Counted from the first letter of the stretch, positions 51,701-62,230 are shown. The stretch is 64,000 bases of DNA from Planctomycetota bacterium (GCA_016712275.1 JADJRI010000017.1:10699-74698), one strand, 5' to 3'. The notes: generated from the letters alone by a model not told the origin. Translations and numbers: made by a program.

Positions 51701-53255
51701 ATGAAACAGAACAAAGAAGCAATCGAACAGCGAATTCTGGTTCGGCCGATTCGAATTGAAGACTACGATTCCATCCGCGAGATGGCGCTGAAGTGTTTTC
51801 CCGGCATGCAGCCCTGGAAGAAGGAGCAAATCGAAAGCCAGCTTTCGATTTTCCCGGAAGGGCAACTCTGCGTCGAACTCGACGGCAAGATCGTCGCTTC
51901 CAGCAGCAGCCTGATCGTGGAGTTCGAGGATTATGCCGAGTGGCACAATTGGCCCGAGATTTCAGATCATGGATTTATTCGAAACCACACGCCGCACGGC
52001 GACACACTTTATGGCATTGAGATCATGGTCCATCCCGATTTTCGCGGGATGAAACTGGCCCGCCGTCTGTACGACGCACGAAAAGAGCTCTGTCGGGAAC
52101 ACAACATTCGATCCATTATCATCGCCGGGAGAATCCCCGGTTACGGAGAGCACTCGAATGCCATGTCGGCCAGCGCCTATGTCGAACGTGTTATTCGAAA
52201 GGACTTTGTCGATCCGGTATTAACCGTACAGTTGGCCAACGGCTTTTCGCTTCGGCGGCTCATTCCCAATTACCTTCCGAGCGACGAGGCGTCGAAGGCT
52301 ACGCCACCTTTCTTGAGTGGACCAATCTTGATTATGCAAAGGGGGAGCAGCGGCGATTCCGCGCCGTTTCACTCGCCCGAATCTGCCTCGTACAATATGG
52401 CATGCGCACGGTTCGCTCGTTTGAAGAGTTCGCCACCCAGTGCGAATTCTTCATCGACACGGCGTCGGACAACAAGAGCGACTTTCTTGTGTTTCCGGAG
52501 CTTTTCACCACCCAGCTTTTATCGATTATCGAAAAGGAACGTCCGGGCCTGGCAGCCCGCAAACTGGCCGATTTCACGCCGCGTTTTACGGACATGCTTG
52601 CCCAAATGGCGATGAAATACAGCCTCAACATCATCGGCGGCTCCCATTTTGTCGTCGAGGATGACCGACTCTATAACGTGTCGTGCCTGTTCAGGCGCGA
52701 CGGCAGCGTGGGCACGCAATACAAGATTCACATTACGCCCAGCGAGCGAAAATGGTGGGGCGTCTCTCCCGGAAACAAGGTCGAGGTGTTCGAGACCGAT
52801 CGAGGTAAAATCGCCATTCTGATTTGCTACGATATCGAATTCCCGAACTGGCGCGCGTCGCCGTCGCCAAGGGCGCCCGAATTATCTTCGTGCCCTACAA
52901 CACCAATGAGCGCTATGGGTATCTGCGCATTCGACACTGCGCCCAGGCGCGGGCCATCGAAAACGAGGTCTTTGTCGCCACCGCCGGCTGCACCGGTAAC
53001 CTGCCCTTCGTGGAAAACGCCGATGTGCACTATGCCCAGTCGGGCATTTACACGCCGTCGGACTTCCCCTTCGCCCGCGACGCGATTGCCGCCGAAAGCG
53101 GGGAGAATGTCGAAACCCTAGTTTTGAACGACGTCGACATCGAATCCCTTCGCCGGCAGCGCAATCGCGGCACCGTCAAGACCTGGCAGGATCGCAGGGT
53201 GGACCTTTACAGTATCCACTTCCGCGAGCCGGATGGAACGGAATTCATCGTTTGA
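51701..53255 (+). CDS. GNAT acetyltransferase-carbon-nitrogen hydrolase fusion, two frameshifts
   Basis: About 518 residues. N-terminal GNAT domain (RPIRIEDYDSIREMALKCF, GIEIMVHPDFRGMKLARRLYDARKEL for acetyl-CoA binding), then a nitrilase-fold domain with the Glu-Lys-Cys triad: FPELFTT, YKIHITPSE, and LICYDIEFP. Two bases are missing, near 52292 (restoring SEGYATFLEW) and near 52843 (restoring FPELARVAVAKGARI). This domain pair is known in other bacteria (for example YhcX of Bacillus). Amidase substrate unknown. Confidence 0.88.
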
Positions 53256-53548
53256 AGCCGCATGAAGCCGGGTTTTGCCGGGCGTGGCGCGATCGGCCGA
53301 TCGAACGCCTGTGGGTCGGCGTGTGATGTCGGCCGCTTCTCAATTGCGAAGCAGGGAAGGCCGAAAGTCGCGGTATGGCCGTCTTCGTTTATCCGCAAGG
53401 GCCTGGCGGCGACGTTGATCTGACAGGCATCAAATTCAGCATCACCGGCGGGAAGGTCGTCGGCTATGATCGATCTCCAGAATATGGGTAATCAAATCCA
53501 AATGGAGAAACGCGTTCAGTTTGGGCGGGTATTAGAGCATTCGGAAAC

Positions 53549-53944
53549 TCATGTATGGAACCTCATTGGTTGACGACGGGAGAATTGAAACGGCTTTGAT
53601 ATAGGAAAATCCACCTTACTTACGTCAACGTCGTGAGTATTCAAATATTCTGCATCCACGCCATTCAGGGAGTCCTCATCCCGCTCCAAAGTTTCTCGCG
53701 CGTACCAGAACAACATCTTGCGCTGATCTTGTGTTCCGGTCGCCAGTTTTCCAAGCCTGTCGAATCCTCGCTTTGTAAGCGCTACACGTATATCCTTCGA
53801 AACGAGATGTTGACCCTCATCGGGCTGTCCGAAGTGTTCTGCTGGAATAAACGCAAATCTAAAGATGATCGTGTACTTCAAGTCAGGAGGAATCAGCTTC
53901 AAGTCCTGTTCAATCGTACAACGTCGACACATAAATTCACGCAT
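53549..53944 (-). CDS. Hypothetical protein with N-terminal Cys pair
   Basis: 131 residues from ATG at 53944 (GGTGGAG upstream). It starts MREFMCRRCTIEQDLKLIPP, so a CxxC pair, and has an alternating charged/hydrophobic middle (TIIFRFAFIPAEHFG, DIRVALTKRGFDRL). Not recognised. It follows the next gene with 64 bases between, in the same direction. Confidence 0.5.
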   Translation of the reverse strand: MREFMCRRCTIEQDLKLIPPDLKYTIIFRFAFIPAEHFGQPDEGQHLVSKDIRVALTKRGFDRLGKLATGTQDQRKMLFWYARETLERDEDSLNGVDAEYLNTHDVDVSKVDFPISKPFQFSRRQPMRFHT

Positions 53945-54008
53945 ATGTTCTCCACCCGGTTTCTCAGGACGGCCTCTCAATATTATGAACGATCCCTACA
54001 AATTTACA

Positions 54009-54633
54009 TTAAAGGCGACCAGCTCGGATCTCAGCACGTACAAGGGCATTAAACGATGAATGACCTTCAAGTATTTCTCGTAGCCGTGCTTGGCCCTCGG
54101 GACCAACACACGCCGATCTCACACGCCATTCATTTATTCGTCGCTTGAGTTCAAGCGGCAGTATTCGATCTTCTCCGGTCGGGGCCAAACTCGGATTAGA
54201 ACACGAATAAACTGGGTGAATCTTGCGAACTGTGGCCATTGCAGCTTCTTCCGTTTGGCCTTCTTTGCGAGCCGCAATAAAACAAGCCAATTGATGAATT
54301 TCATCGTCCTTGACCATCAATCGCCTTTCAAGATCAGACAACCCCCACCACCATCGCACATCATCGTCCGTCATTCCCTCAGCCCGCTTTTCTCGAAATT
54401 CTTTGCCAAGCTCTTCGTCTGTCGCTTCATTCGATAGCAGGACGGCACCGAAATCAGGTGAAATTGATCAGTCCCTTCGCGTTTTTGACTCTTCCTTAGC
54501 TACCGCAACAAACTTAAAAGCCATTTGTCGTGCTTCCTTCGCATTGCCAATGGCAACGCCCACAGTTGGCGTAAGTTTCCAATTATTCGTTCTTCAAGCG
54601 AGGGCGCGACTTGAACATATCGAAAATACCCAT
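54009..54633 (-). CDS. Hypothetical protein, three likely frameshifts
   Basis: Start ATG at 54633 has GGAGG 7 bases upstream (MGIFDMFKSRPRLK). Coding character then moves between frames: NNWKLTPTVGVAIGNAKEAR, then AKGLINF, then DFGAVLLSNEATDEELG and MTDDDVRWWWGLSDLERRLM. Shifts are placed near 54586, 54482 and 54456. The protein would have about 208 residues. The WWWGLSDLER segment and later KDDEIHQLACFIAARKEG look like a conserved helical domain, not identified. It probably forms a unit with the gene at 53549. Confidence 0.55.
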
Positions 54634-54680
54634 GAAACTACCTCCGATGTCGTATCGTATCCACCGAAAAACACTTGCGG

Positions 54681-55423
54681 CTACCCCCCCACCGTCGCGC
54701 TCGCCGTCTCGCTCCACGGCCCTTTGGCCCCGCGTGTTGAAATCCATCGGGCGATGTAGTGGGCGGTCTGGCCCGCATCCGGCGAGGCGAATTCTACCAC
54801 GGCCGACGCCGCCGTGACCAGCGAAATGTAGCGAAAGGCTGCCGGGTCTGCCGGGGCGGCGGCATGGGGTTCGGACAATGCCACGAACAGTTCCGCGCCG
54901 ACCGTCCCCCTCGGCTTGGCCCGCCGCAGGCCGCCCGGTGACACCCGCCCGCCCCCGCCGCCGCCTGCCGTACCGCCACCGCCGCCGCCCGCCCCGCTCC
55001 GGTTGACTCGTTCAACACCAAAACGCGATGCCGCAGGCGCTCGGCCATTGACACCTGCACATGCGGGCGAACCGCCGGCGCGGGGGATGCCGTGGGTGTG
55101 ACATCGCGCACCCGGATGCCAAGTGAGCGGCGCTCCTCATCCGTCGTCTTGGTCCGCGCCTGAATGCGCCGCGTCGCCGAGCGAATGAGTGCCGTATACG
55201 CGGCACGGGCCCGGGCCTTTTCGGCCGCGATCGCCCTCAGCTCGGCCGCCAGCCGCCGAATGCCCTCATAGCCCTTGGTCCAGTCGGTCTGGGCCAGCTG
55301 AAGCACGATGATGTCGGCTGCGCCAATTCCCAGCGTGAAGGCGTTGGCCGCGAGATAGGTCAGAAAATTAAGCTGCCACTCGTCGAAGGCCCCATCCGCC
55401 CGTGGAATGTAGTCCGCCGGCAT
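54681..55423 (-). CDS. Planctomycete protein with poly-Gly linker and beta domain, one frameshift
   Basis: About 248 residues; AGGAGAAAT lies before the ATG. N-terminal helical domain (FDEWQLNFLTYLAANAF, KGYEGIRRLAAELRAI), then a roughly 15-residue Gly-rich linker in the next frame, then a beta domain (ALSEPHAAAPADPAAFRYISLV, YIARWISTRGAKGPWSETASA) like fibronectin type III. One extra G in the linker-coding tract (54985-54998) breaks the frame. Proteins of this layout are common in planctomycetes; function unknown. Confidence 0.68.
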
Positions 55424-55877
55424 GATTTCTCCTCGTCTCTCGTCGCCCCCAACGCACGTAAGTCCTTGCCCAGCCGCGGCAACCGCCCTTCACGCGGCCC
55501 CCCGGCCCACGCCAACCAGTATACACTCATTCTGTAGTGTTATACAGCAATCCAGTCGCTATCTATGATGGCACTGTATATGCATACAATCATACCGTAG
55601 AATGCTTCAGTTATACTGTGTATCTATACAGTATGACTGTGGAACTATGCGGTATGATTGTAGAGCCGTGGCGACCGTCGCGGGAACAGCGGGAGTGGTC
55701 GCGGGAAGGGTGGGAGGGGTCGCGGGAGGGGCGGGAGATGTGATGCGCTTCGCGAGAATCCCGCGAAACGCCCGGTTACGGTTGACCCGCAGGCCGGTTG
55801 GTGGGCGGCGCTGCCCCATCCAGCCCGCGGGGGGCCACATCCAACCCGACCCGGACCGGATAGGATCATCTTCGATC
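55424..55877. other. Divergent intergenic region holding the 21-bp repeat tract
   Basis: 454 bases between the poly-Gly protein gene and the GMC oxidoreductase gene. The left part is AT-rich within an otherwise GC-rich window; the 21-bp repeats occupy 55528-55737. The remaining bases to 55877 show nothing else. Confidence 0.6.
55528..55737. repeat. 21-bp tandem repeat tract, seven AT-rich and three GC-rich units
   Basis: Ten in-phase 21-bp units. Units 1-7 (55528-55674) share the consensus NATACTGTAGANCTATACAGT, in which ACTGTA-N6-TACAGT is a dyad; the best copy is 55612-55632 (ACTGTGTATCTATACAGT). Units 8-10 (55675-55737) are GC-rich and share GTCGCGGGA..G.GGGAG. The period of two helical turns would place binding sites on one face of the DNA. 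The tract precedes the GMC oxidoreductase and lies between divergent genes, so an operator array is likely. Confidence 0.75.
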
Positions 55878-57327
55878 ATGGCTGGCTACGACTGCGACAT
55901 TTGTATCATCGGCTCGGGTTTTGGCGGATCGGTCTGTGCGCTGAGGTCCGCCGAGGCCGGGCTGCGCGTCGTGCTGCTCGAACGCGGGCCTCGCATATCG
56001 ATCGCCGACTATGAGGACATGGCTGCCGGCCAGCGCGCCCTGGTTCGGCGCCCGGGCGAACCCAACGGAATCGCGGAGGTTCATGCGCTATGCGGCTTGG
56101 GGGCGCTGACCGCGAGTGCGGTGGGGGGCGGGTCGCATCTCTATACGGCGGTCACAGTTCCCGCACCGCCGGAGGTTTTCACAAAAGGATGGTGTCATCT
56201 GACGCGCGGGTTTCTCGACCCCTATTACGCTCGTGCGCAGAACATCATTGCACCGAGCATCACACCGGTTTTGCTTGAGCGAACGGCCGCACTGGAAAAG
56301 GCAGGGGGGCAAATGGGCGGTTCGCCGGTGCGCCTGCCGGTCGCGATCGATTGGCCGTTGGAGAAAGCAGAAATGGCGCACGCGCCATCGTTCGCAGGGC
56401 TTCGTCGTGAGATGGCGGCCTGGCTGCAGGGAGGGCATTGTTGCCGAAAGCGCACGCTCGATCGAACCTACCTGGCGCTGGCCGAATTGAAAGGGGCCGA
56501 CGTTCGCCCGCTCCATGAGGTGATGGCCATCGCGCCATCCGGCGATGGCTATGAGGTTGCCTTTCAATCAACGCGGGAAGGCCGCCCGAGGACTGCGTCG
56601 CTGCGCGCGCAGCGCGTGATCATTGCGGCCGGTACACTGGGAACGCTGAAGCTTCTGTTTCGATGCCGCGACCAGGTCGGTAGTTTGCCGCGGGTTAGTC
56701 GAGCGCTGGGCGAGCGATTCTTTATGAATGGCGACATGGGCGCGCTGATTTTCGGCATCCGGGATGGACCGGCACCCGATAGTGGGCCACCCGTAACGGG
56801 TTGGATAGATCTTTGGCAGGGTGATCGAATGTTCCTGATGGAACTGGCGACATGGCCGACGGGCCTGGAACTATCGACCCTGTCCCGCGCGGGGCCGCGC
56901 GTGGTGCTTCGGCGTGATGGGCTACGACGATCGCCCGTCGAAAATTGTGCAGTCGCGGTCCGGAAAGCTCATGCTTCGGCGGGACAATTCCGCTGAATCG
57001 AATTTCGACCGGCGTCGAATCGCAAGATTGAGCGAACTGGCCAAGGCACTCGGTGGGCGGCTGGTGGTCATTCCCCAGTGGGTTGAACGGCGAATGCCGA
57101 CAACGGTTCATCCCATGGGCGGCGCTGTGATTGCGGATTCTCCGCAGCGCGGCGTGGCCAACCCGTTCGGCGAGGTGTATGGTTATCCCGGTTTGTATGT
57201 TTCCGATGCAAGCCTGTTTCCAACGCCGACCGGCGTTGCGCCGTCGATGACCATTGCGGCGATGGCAGAGCATGTGATTGAGAATCTGCTGAAGAACCCT
57301 CGGCAATCGGAAGTCGGCGCCCTGTGA
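55878..57327 (+). CDS. GMC-type FAD oxidoreductase, one frameshift
   Basis: About 483 residues. FAD Rossmann motif CIIGSGFGGSVCALR, then LLERGP, the GMC-like AVGGGSHLYTAV, and a C-terminal half with MPTTVHPMGGAVIADSPQ and YVSDASLFPTPTGVAPSMTI, as in cholesterol oxidase-type GMC enzymes. One base is missing near 56907, restoring VLFGVMGYDDRPSKIV. Oxidises an alcohol of unknown identity. The PLP enzyme gene starts inside its stop codon. Confidence 0.82.
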
Positions 57328-58431
57328 AAGCTCAACCCCACGCCACGTTGGAACTCGGCCGCGGAGCGATGCCGCTCCTGGAGCGATTTGTTCGACTGCG
57401 CGAGTCCATTCCCCATGTCGCGCTCGGCGATTGGCCGACGCCGGTGATATCGCTCGACCGCTTTGCGAAGCTGCATGGACTCGGGACATTGCATGCCAAG
57501 CGTGAAGACATGAGCCACGCCCAGTGTGGCGGCAACAAGGTGCGCGGGCTGGAGTTTCTTCTCGGCGAGGCCCGAAGTCGCGACATCAAAACGCTGGTGA
57601 CATTCAGTTCAGCGGGAAGCCACCACATCTGCCGCACCGCTTATTTTGCCGCGAAATTCGGCATGAAACTGGTTGCGGTCATTGTGGATCAACCCCCGGC
57701 CGAATATGTGCGGGCGAATCTTGGCATGGGGATTCAGTTGGGAACCGAATTCGTGAAAGCGAATTATCTCTCCGTGCTGCCCAGGGCATTGAAGCAACTG
57801 CTGCGATGCGGGTCGGGCGATCGGGCGCCGTGCATGTATATTCCGCCTGGGGGTACATCGCCGCCGGCCTGCATCGGCCATGTCAATGCCGCATTGGAAT
57901 TGCGGCGGCAGATCGACGCGGGCGAATTGCCGGAACCGGATTTCGTGTATGTCGCGCTCGGCAGTCTTGGAACTGCCTCAGGTGTGGCACTGGGATTGAA
58001 AATCGCCGGTCTCTCCTCGCGCGTTGTCGGCGTGGTGACGTCCTATAAGCTGTATTGCTCGCGCGGGCGCGTCGCACGCTTGGCCAATCGAACCATGCGT
58101 TTGATGCGCAGGCACGATACGACCGTGCCCTATGTCAAGGTGCGCCGCGGCGACCTCATGGTCGTGCGCTCGGCGCTCGGAAAGGGATATGCGGCCGACC
58201 GACGCGGGATTACACCTGATCGACGAAATGCGAAAAACGCAGGGCTTGGCGCTCGATGGAACATACACCGCCAAAATGCTGGACGGTGCGCTTCAGTTCA
58301 TTGAAAAACAAAAGGTGCAGGACAGGCGGCACCTGCTTTGGCATACCTACGATTCACTGCCGCTTGCGAATTTGTCGCCCGGCCAGGTTCCGGACGCTCT
58401 GAAGACATACTTCAAAACAAGCCGGGAATGA
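57324..58431 (+). CDS. ACC deaminase/D-cysteine desulfhydrase-like PLP enzyme, one frameshift
   Basis: About 369 residues; GTG start overlaps the previous stop (GTGA). PLP-binding Lys in CGGNKVRGLEFLLGEA, phosphate loop region LGSLGTASGVALGLK, and FSSAGSHHICRTAYFA. One extra G near 58193 breaks the frame; removing it gives GYAPTDAGLHLIDEM. Fold-type II family: 1-aminocyclopropane-carboxylate deaminase or D-cysteine desulfhydrase. Coupling to an FAD oxidoreductase suggests a short two-step pathway. Confidence 0.82.
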
Positions 58432-58475
58432 CCCGTTGTCACTCCTGTAAAATAAATGTTGTCGTTCAATGGGAT

Positions 58476-59592
58476 TCAGGGTGTGCTTGCTGACGCGAGT
58501 GAGCGTGCAACAAAGTCGCGCGACCATGATTGGGTATCGGGTATGGAATGCCCATCGGCCAATCGTCGAATCAATTCAAGAAACCAGGGCAGGGGATCGA
58601 TTTTGCGAGCAAGCAGTGCCATTCGCCTTGCCCGAAAAGCCTCTTTGTGATTCGGCTTTGCCATGATCGCCCCAAGGTCGCCCAGCAGATCCGCCTCCTG
58701 CCCGGGTCTGTAGCCGAATGCGAGACCGGCTTCCTCCAATTCCCGAATGACCGAAATGATGCCGGCAAACGTGTTGATCTTGAACGCCGGCGTTCCGAGA
58801 AGCGCGGCCTCCACCGTCATCGACTGGCTGTCGCTGATCAGAAATTCCGCCCCGGCCAGGACATCGTGCATGCGGCTCCGGCGGAAGCGGCATGCGAAGC
58901 GACTCGAACTCGGCCGACAGATTCTTCTCGCTGCTGATAAAGACGCGAATATCCGTTGAGGCCATCTTTATGCCATCAAGTATCATCTGCTCGCTCATTC
59001 CCCTTGCCCCGACATCGTGGTGCGCCTGAAGCGAACTCAGCCGTACGAGGGCATAGCGATCGCCCTGCGACAACCCCAGCGCCGCGTCGATTTCGGGATC
59101 GGGTGCAAAGCGAGAGGGGTGCAGGTAGAAGAGCTTTTGAAATGCCGGATAGGTAAAATGACGCGGTCCGTGGTTCTCGTAGGCGAGACAATCCGGCGTG
59201 ACAATGGCATGGGAGAACGAATACGCCAGCCATTTGAAGAGTGGAATGTACTTCGCATCATCCTCGCACAGAATGACGGACCGTGCCCCGACCAGCCTTG
59301 CGATGCGAGCGGCATGAACACTTGTGCCGGTGATGACCTTCGGGCGCAGCCTGCGCGCCAGCCGCAGCATGCCGAATTCGCGCCGGGCCAGTTCCACGAA
59401 CTGTCCCGACAGCCCACGGCCGACCGCGGCGAGGGTTGTATAGGGAATCCCATAGTTATCCATGAGTCGCGTGGTGATGTCCTTCTCGCGTGCGACAACG
59501 AGAAACTCCGTTCCCTCGCGTGCCCAGGCGTCCATGGCCGGACGGAACATGTGGAGCTGCGCGGGATGGTTTATCTCGACGAGTATGTGCAC
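58476..59592 (-). CDS. DUF354 family, glycosyltransferase-like protein, one frameshift
   Basis: About 372 residues, GTG start. Opens MHILVEINHPAQLHMFRP with the two-Rossmann-domain GT-B character (LRPKVITGTSVHAARIARL, SVILCEDDA). One extra C near 58877 breaks the frame; removing it restores PPERMHDVLAGAEFLISDSQSMTVEAALLG, the diagnostic DUF354 C-terminal motif. DUF354 proteins lie in surface polysaccharide loci; the neighbouring GT2 and MocA-hexapeptide genes agree. Confidence 0.85.
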
Positions 59593-59637
59593 GGCAATAT
59601 TAGGACTCGGAATATCAAGGCGAACAAAGGCGGCGTA

Positions 59638-60591
59638 TCAATGCCCCTTCAAGTCCCGATTGGCTTCCATGTCGTACAACATGGCGAAGAGCAGCGATTG
59701 AAGGCCGGATACGAACAGGAATACGGCGAAAAGCGCACTGGTATCCTTTACGTCGCCCGCAAACGCTCTGTAAAGAAATAAATAGGCGCCGAAGAGCACG
59801 CCGGGGACAAAGAGCATCGCACCGAATACATAAAAGAATATCAGCGGATGAAAGTCGCGAATGATGTACTTCTGCACCATCCGCTTCACAAAAAGGCGGC
59901 AAAGCAATGTGGAGATCGTGAACAGCACCTTGCGAATGCGAATTTTGCTCTGTTCGCCGATGCCATAAACCGGTTTCACCGGCACATCCATGACGCGCAT
60001 GTTGTAAATGTTCAGCGTCACCAAAAAGTCATTGGGCATGCCATAGCGCGGATAAATATCGTGCAGCGGCAGCAGCTTCATTGCCCGCTTGTTCAGGGCG
60101 GTGTAGCCGGTCTGCGAGTCGGTGACGTGCCAGTAACCGCTGGCGATTTTGGTGAGCAGCGTCAGCGCTGAGTTGCCGAGATAGCGAACGCGCGGGATTT
60201 TCCGCCACGCCTCGCCCGTCACCAGCCGGTTGCCCTTTGTGTAATCCGCGCGATCCTCGACCACCGGATCGAGCAGGTCCGGCAGATCCTCCGGGTCCAT
60301 CTGGCCGTCGCCGGCCATGACCACGGCGATGTCAATGTCATGATCGCGGCACCACAGATAGCCGCTGCTGATCGCGCCGCCGACGCCGCGATTAACCTCG
60401 TGCCGGATGAGATGAACGCGCGGATCGCCCTCTGAAACCCTGTGGACGACATCCGACGTGCGGTCGGGGCTGGAGTCATCCACGACGACGATGTGGTCGA
60501 CATAATCCGGCATGGTTCGCAGGGTACGCTCGATTTGCGTCTCCTCCTTGAACGCCGGAACAACGATGCCGATTTTTTTCTCGCGGTACAT
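59638..60591 (-). CDS. Family 2 glycosyltransferase with C-terminal membrane helices
   Basis: 317 residues and intact. GT-A domain with IGIVVPAFKEE, DDSSPD, the metal-binding DGQMDPED, and VTDSQTGYTALNKRA; two C-terminal transmembrane helices (IFFYVFGAMLFVPGVLFGAYLFLY, ALFAVFLFVSGLQSLLFAML). Resembles DPM1/undecaprenyl-phosphate sugar transferases that load a nucleotide sugar onto a lipid carrier. It lies between the DUF354 and MocA-hexapeptide genes. Confidence 0.88.
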   Translation of the reverse strand: MYREKKIGIVVPAFKEETQIERTLRTMPDYVDHIVVVDDSSPDRTSDVVHRVSEGDPRVHLIRHEVNRGVGGAISSGYLWCRDHDIDIAVVMAGDGQMDPEDLPDLLDPVVEDRADYTKGNRLVTGEAWRKIPRVRYLGNSALTLLTKIASGYWHVTDSQTGYTALNKRAMKLLPLHDIYPRYGMPNDFLVTLNIYNMRVMDVPVKPVYGIGEQSKIRIRKVLFTISTLLCRLFVKRMVQKYIIRDFHPLIFFYVFGAMLFVPGVLFGAYLFLYRAFAGDVKDTSALFAVFLFVSGLQSLLFAMLYDMEANRDLKGH

Positions 60592-60648
60592 TCGGGTGTC
60601 GGGTGTCCTCGTCAGGCATCGTGCCTGGGCCGTGCGAAGCTGGGGATA

Positions 60649-62230
60649 CTATGCGGGTAAGAGTGTGTTGTCCGCAAGTCGATAATTGATCGAGCATCGC
60701 GGACAGGCGACTTCCTTTTCAAACTTCGGCAGGAATTCGCCGCATTCACAGGCCCAGCCCTTTTGCCGCGCCGGAACGCCCATCATGATCGCGTAGTCCG
60801 GCACGTCCTTCGTCACCACCGCGCCGGCCGCGATAAACGCATGACGACCGACGGTGTGGCCGCAGACGATGGTGGCGTTGGCGCCGATGGATGCGCCCTC
60901 TTTGACCAACGTTTTGTGATAGAAGTCCGAGCCGCGCTGGGGGTACTTGCTGCGCGGGTCCATGACATTGGTGAAGACCATCGACGGCCCGCAGAAGACA
61001 TAATTCTCCAGCGTGACGCCCTCGTACACGGCCACGTTGTTTTGAATCTTGCAGCCGTCGCCGATTGTCACGTTGTTGCCGACATTCACATTCTGGCCGA
61101 GCGAGCATTTCTTGCCGATTTTCGTTCCGCTTTGGACATGCGAAAAGTGCCAGATCTTCGTCCCTTCGCCGATTGTGCAGTTGTCGTCGACAAATGATGT
61201 CGGATGAACGTAGTATGAAGGCTTCTGCGTGGCGGAAGCCGTTATTCTGGCGTCAAGACTGACCGCCGTATTCTTCAAAAGACTCTCGGTTGCGCTTTCC
61301 AGAATCTCGAGCACGGCCGCGGCATTGTCGCCGTTGGCCAGTTCGATCGGTGCGCCGCCGATGCCGTCGATGAAGTACTTCATCTCTTCCGTGAGCGGCT
61401 GCTTCTTGTCGTACGCGATGGACTCGGTCGGGCCGTCGCGTTTGATCGGCTCGCCTTTGACGAAGTCGATTCCTTTTTCATAGAAGAGCAGTTCCTTGGA
61501 ATCGCTCGAATCGTCAAATGAAACCATGCCCTTGGAGCCAATGACAACGAGCCGATGTTCCTTGAACGGATGCAGCCAGCTTACAAAAATGTGCCCGACG
61601 ATGTTGTCGGGATAAGACAGAATCGTCATGGTGCTGTCGTGTATCTTCGGCTGCACGAAAGCGCCGCCGCGGGAAACAACTTCCGTCGGCAGCTTGCCAA
61701 TCAGATGCTGGAAAATCGAAATATCATGTGGAGCAAAGCTCCAGAGGATGTTTTCCTCGGAACGCACCGTGCCAAGGTTGAGGCGGTTGCTGTAGAGGTA
61801 CTGCAATCGGCCGATCTTGCCGTTGTGGATCATCTCCTTGAGTTTCACGATGGCGGGATGAAAGAGAAGCACGTGGCCGGTCATGAGCGGGACTTTCCGC
61901 TCTTTGGCGAGTTTGTTCAGCGCGTGTGCGTCGGCCGACTTGAGGGTGATGGGTTTCTCAACAAGGACCGGTTTGTTGTTTTCGATGAGCAGCTTGGCGA
62001 TATCAAAGTGCGTCTCAGCGGGTGTGGCCACGGTGAATCCGTCGTAACCGGCGATGAGCGCCTCATTCACATTGGCGAAGAGATTCACATCCGGAAACTC
62101 GGCCCCAATGGCTTCGCGTCCGGCCGAACTGGATTCGACGATTCCGCCCAGGGCACCGATGGACTTGAGGGGTCTTAATGTGGTTTCGGCCCCAACGACC
62201 GGCACCAATGACGCAAATTCTCATGGGCAT
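60649..62230 (-). CDS. MocA dehydrogenase-hexapeptide acyltransferase fusion with zinc ribbon, one frameshift
   Basis: About 527 residues. N-terminal Gfo/Idh/MocA domain: Rossmann motif CVIGAGRWGRNHIK and VEKPIT, residues 1-320. Then a left-handed beta-helix (NCTIGEGTKIWHFSHV, VNVGNNVTIGDG, HAFIAAGAVVTKDVPDYAI) as in WbpD/WlbB N-acetyltransferases, and at the end WACECGEFL...ACPRC, a small zinc ribbon. One extra C near 62170 breaks the start; removing it gives NHIKTLKSIGALGG. ATG at 62230 has GAGG 6 bases upstream. Makes amino-sugar donors for surface glycans. Confidence 0.85.

Noticed and set aside
53375..53491. Small frame of 38 codons (MAVFVYPQGPGG)
   Set aside because: No ribosome-binding site and no homologue recognised; may be a fragment of a lost gene.
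55528..55737. CRISPR array or plasmid iterons
   Set aside because: Units are contiguous with no unique spacers; no replication gene is near, although iteron-like binding cannot be fully excluded.
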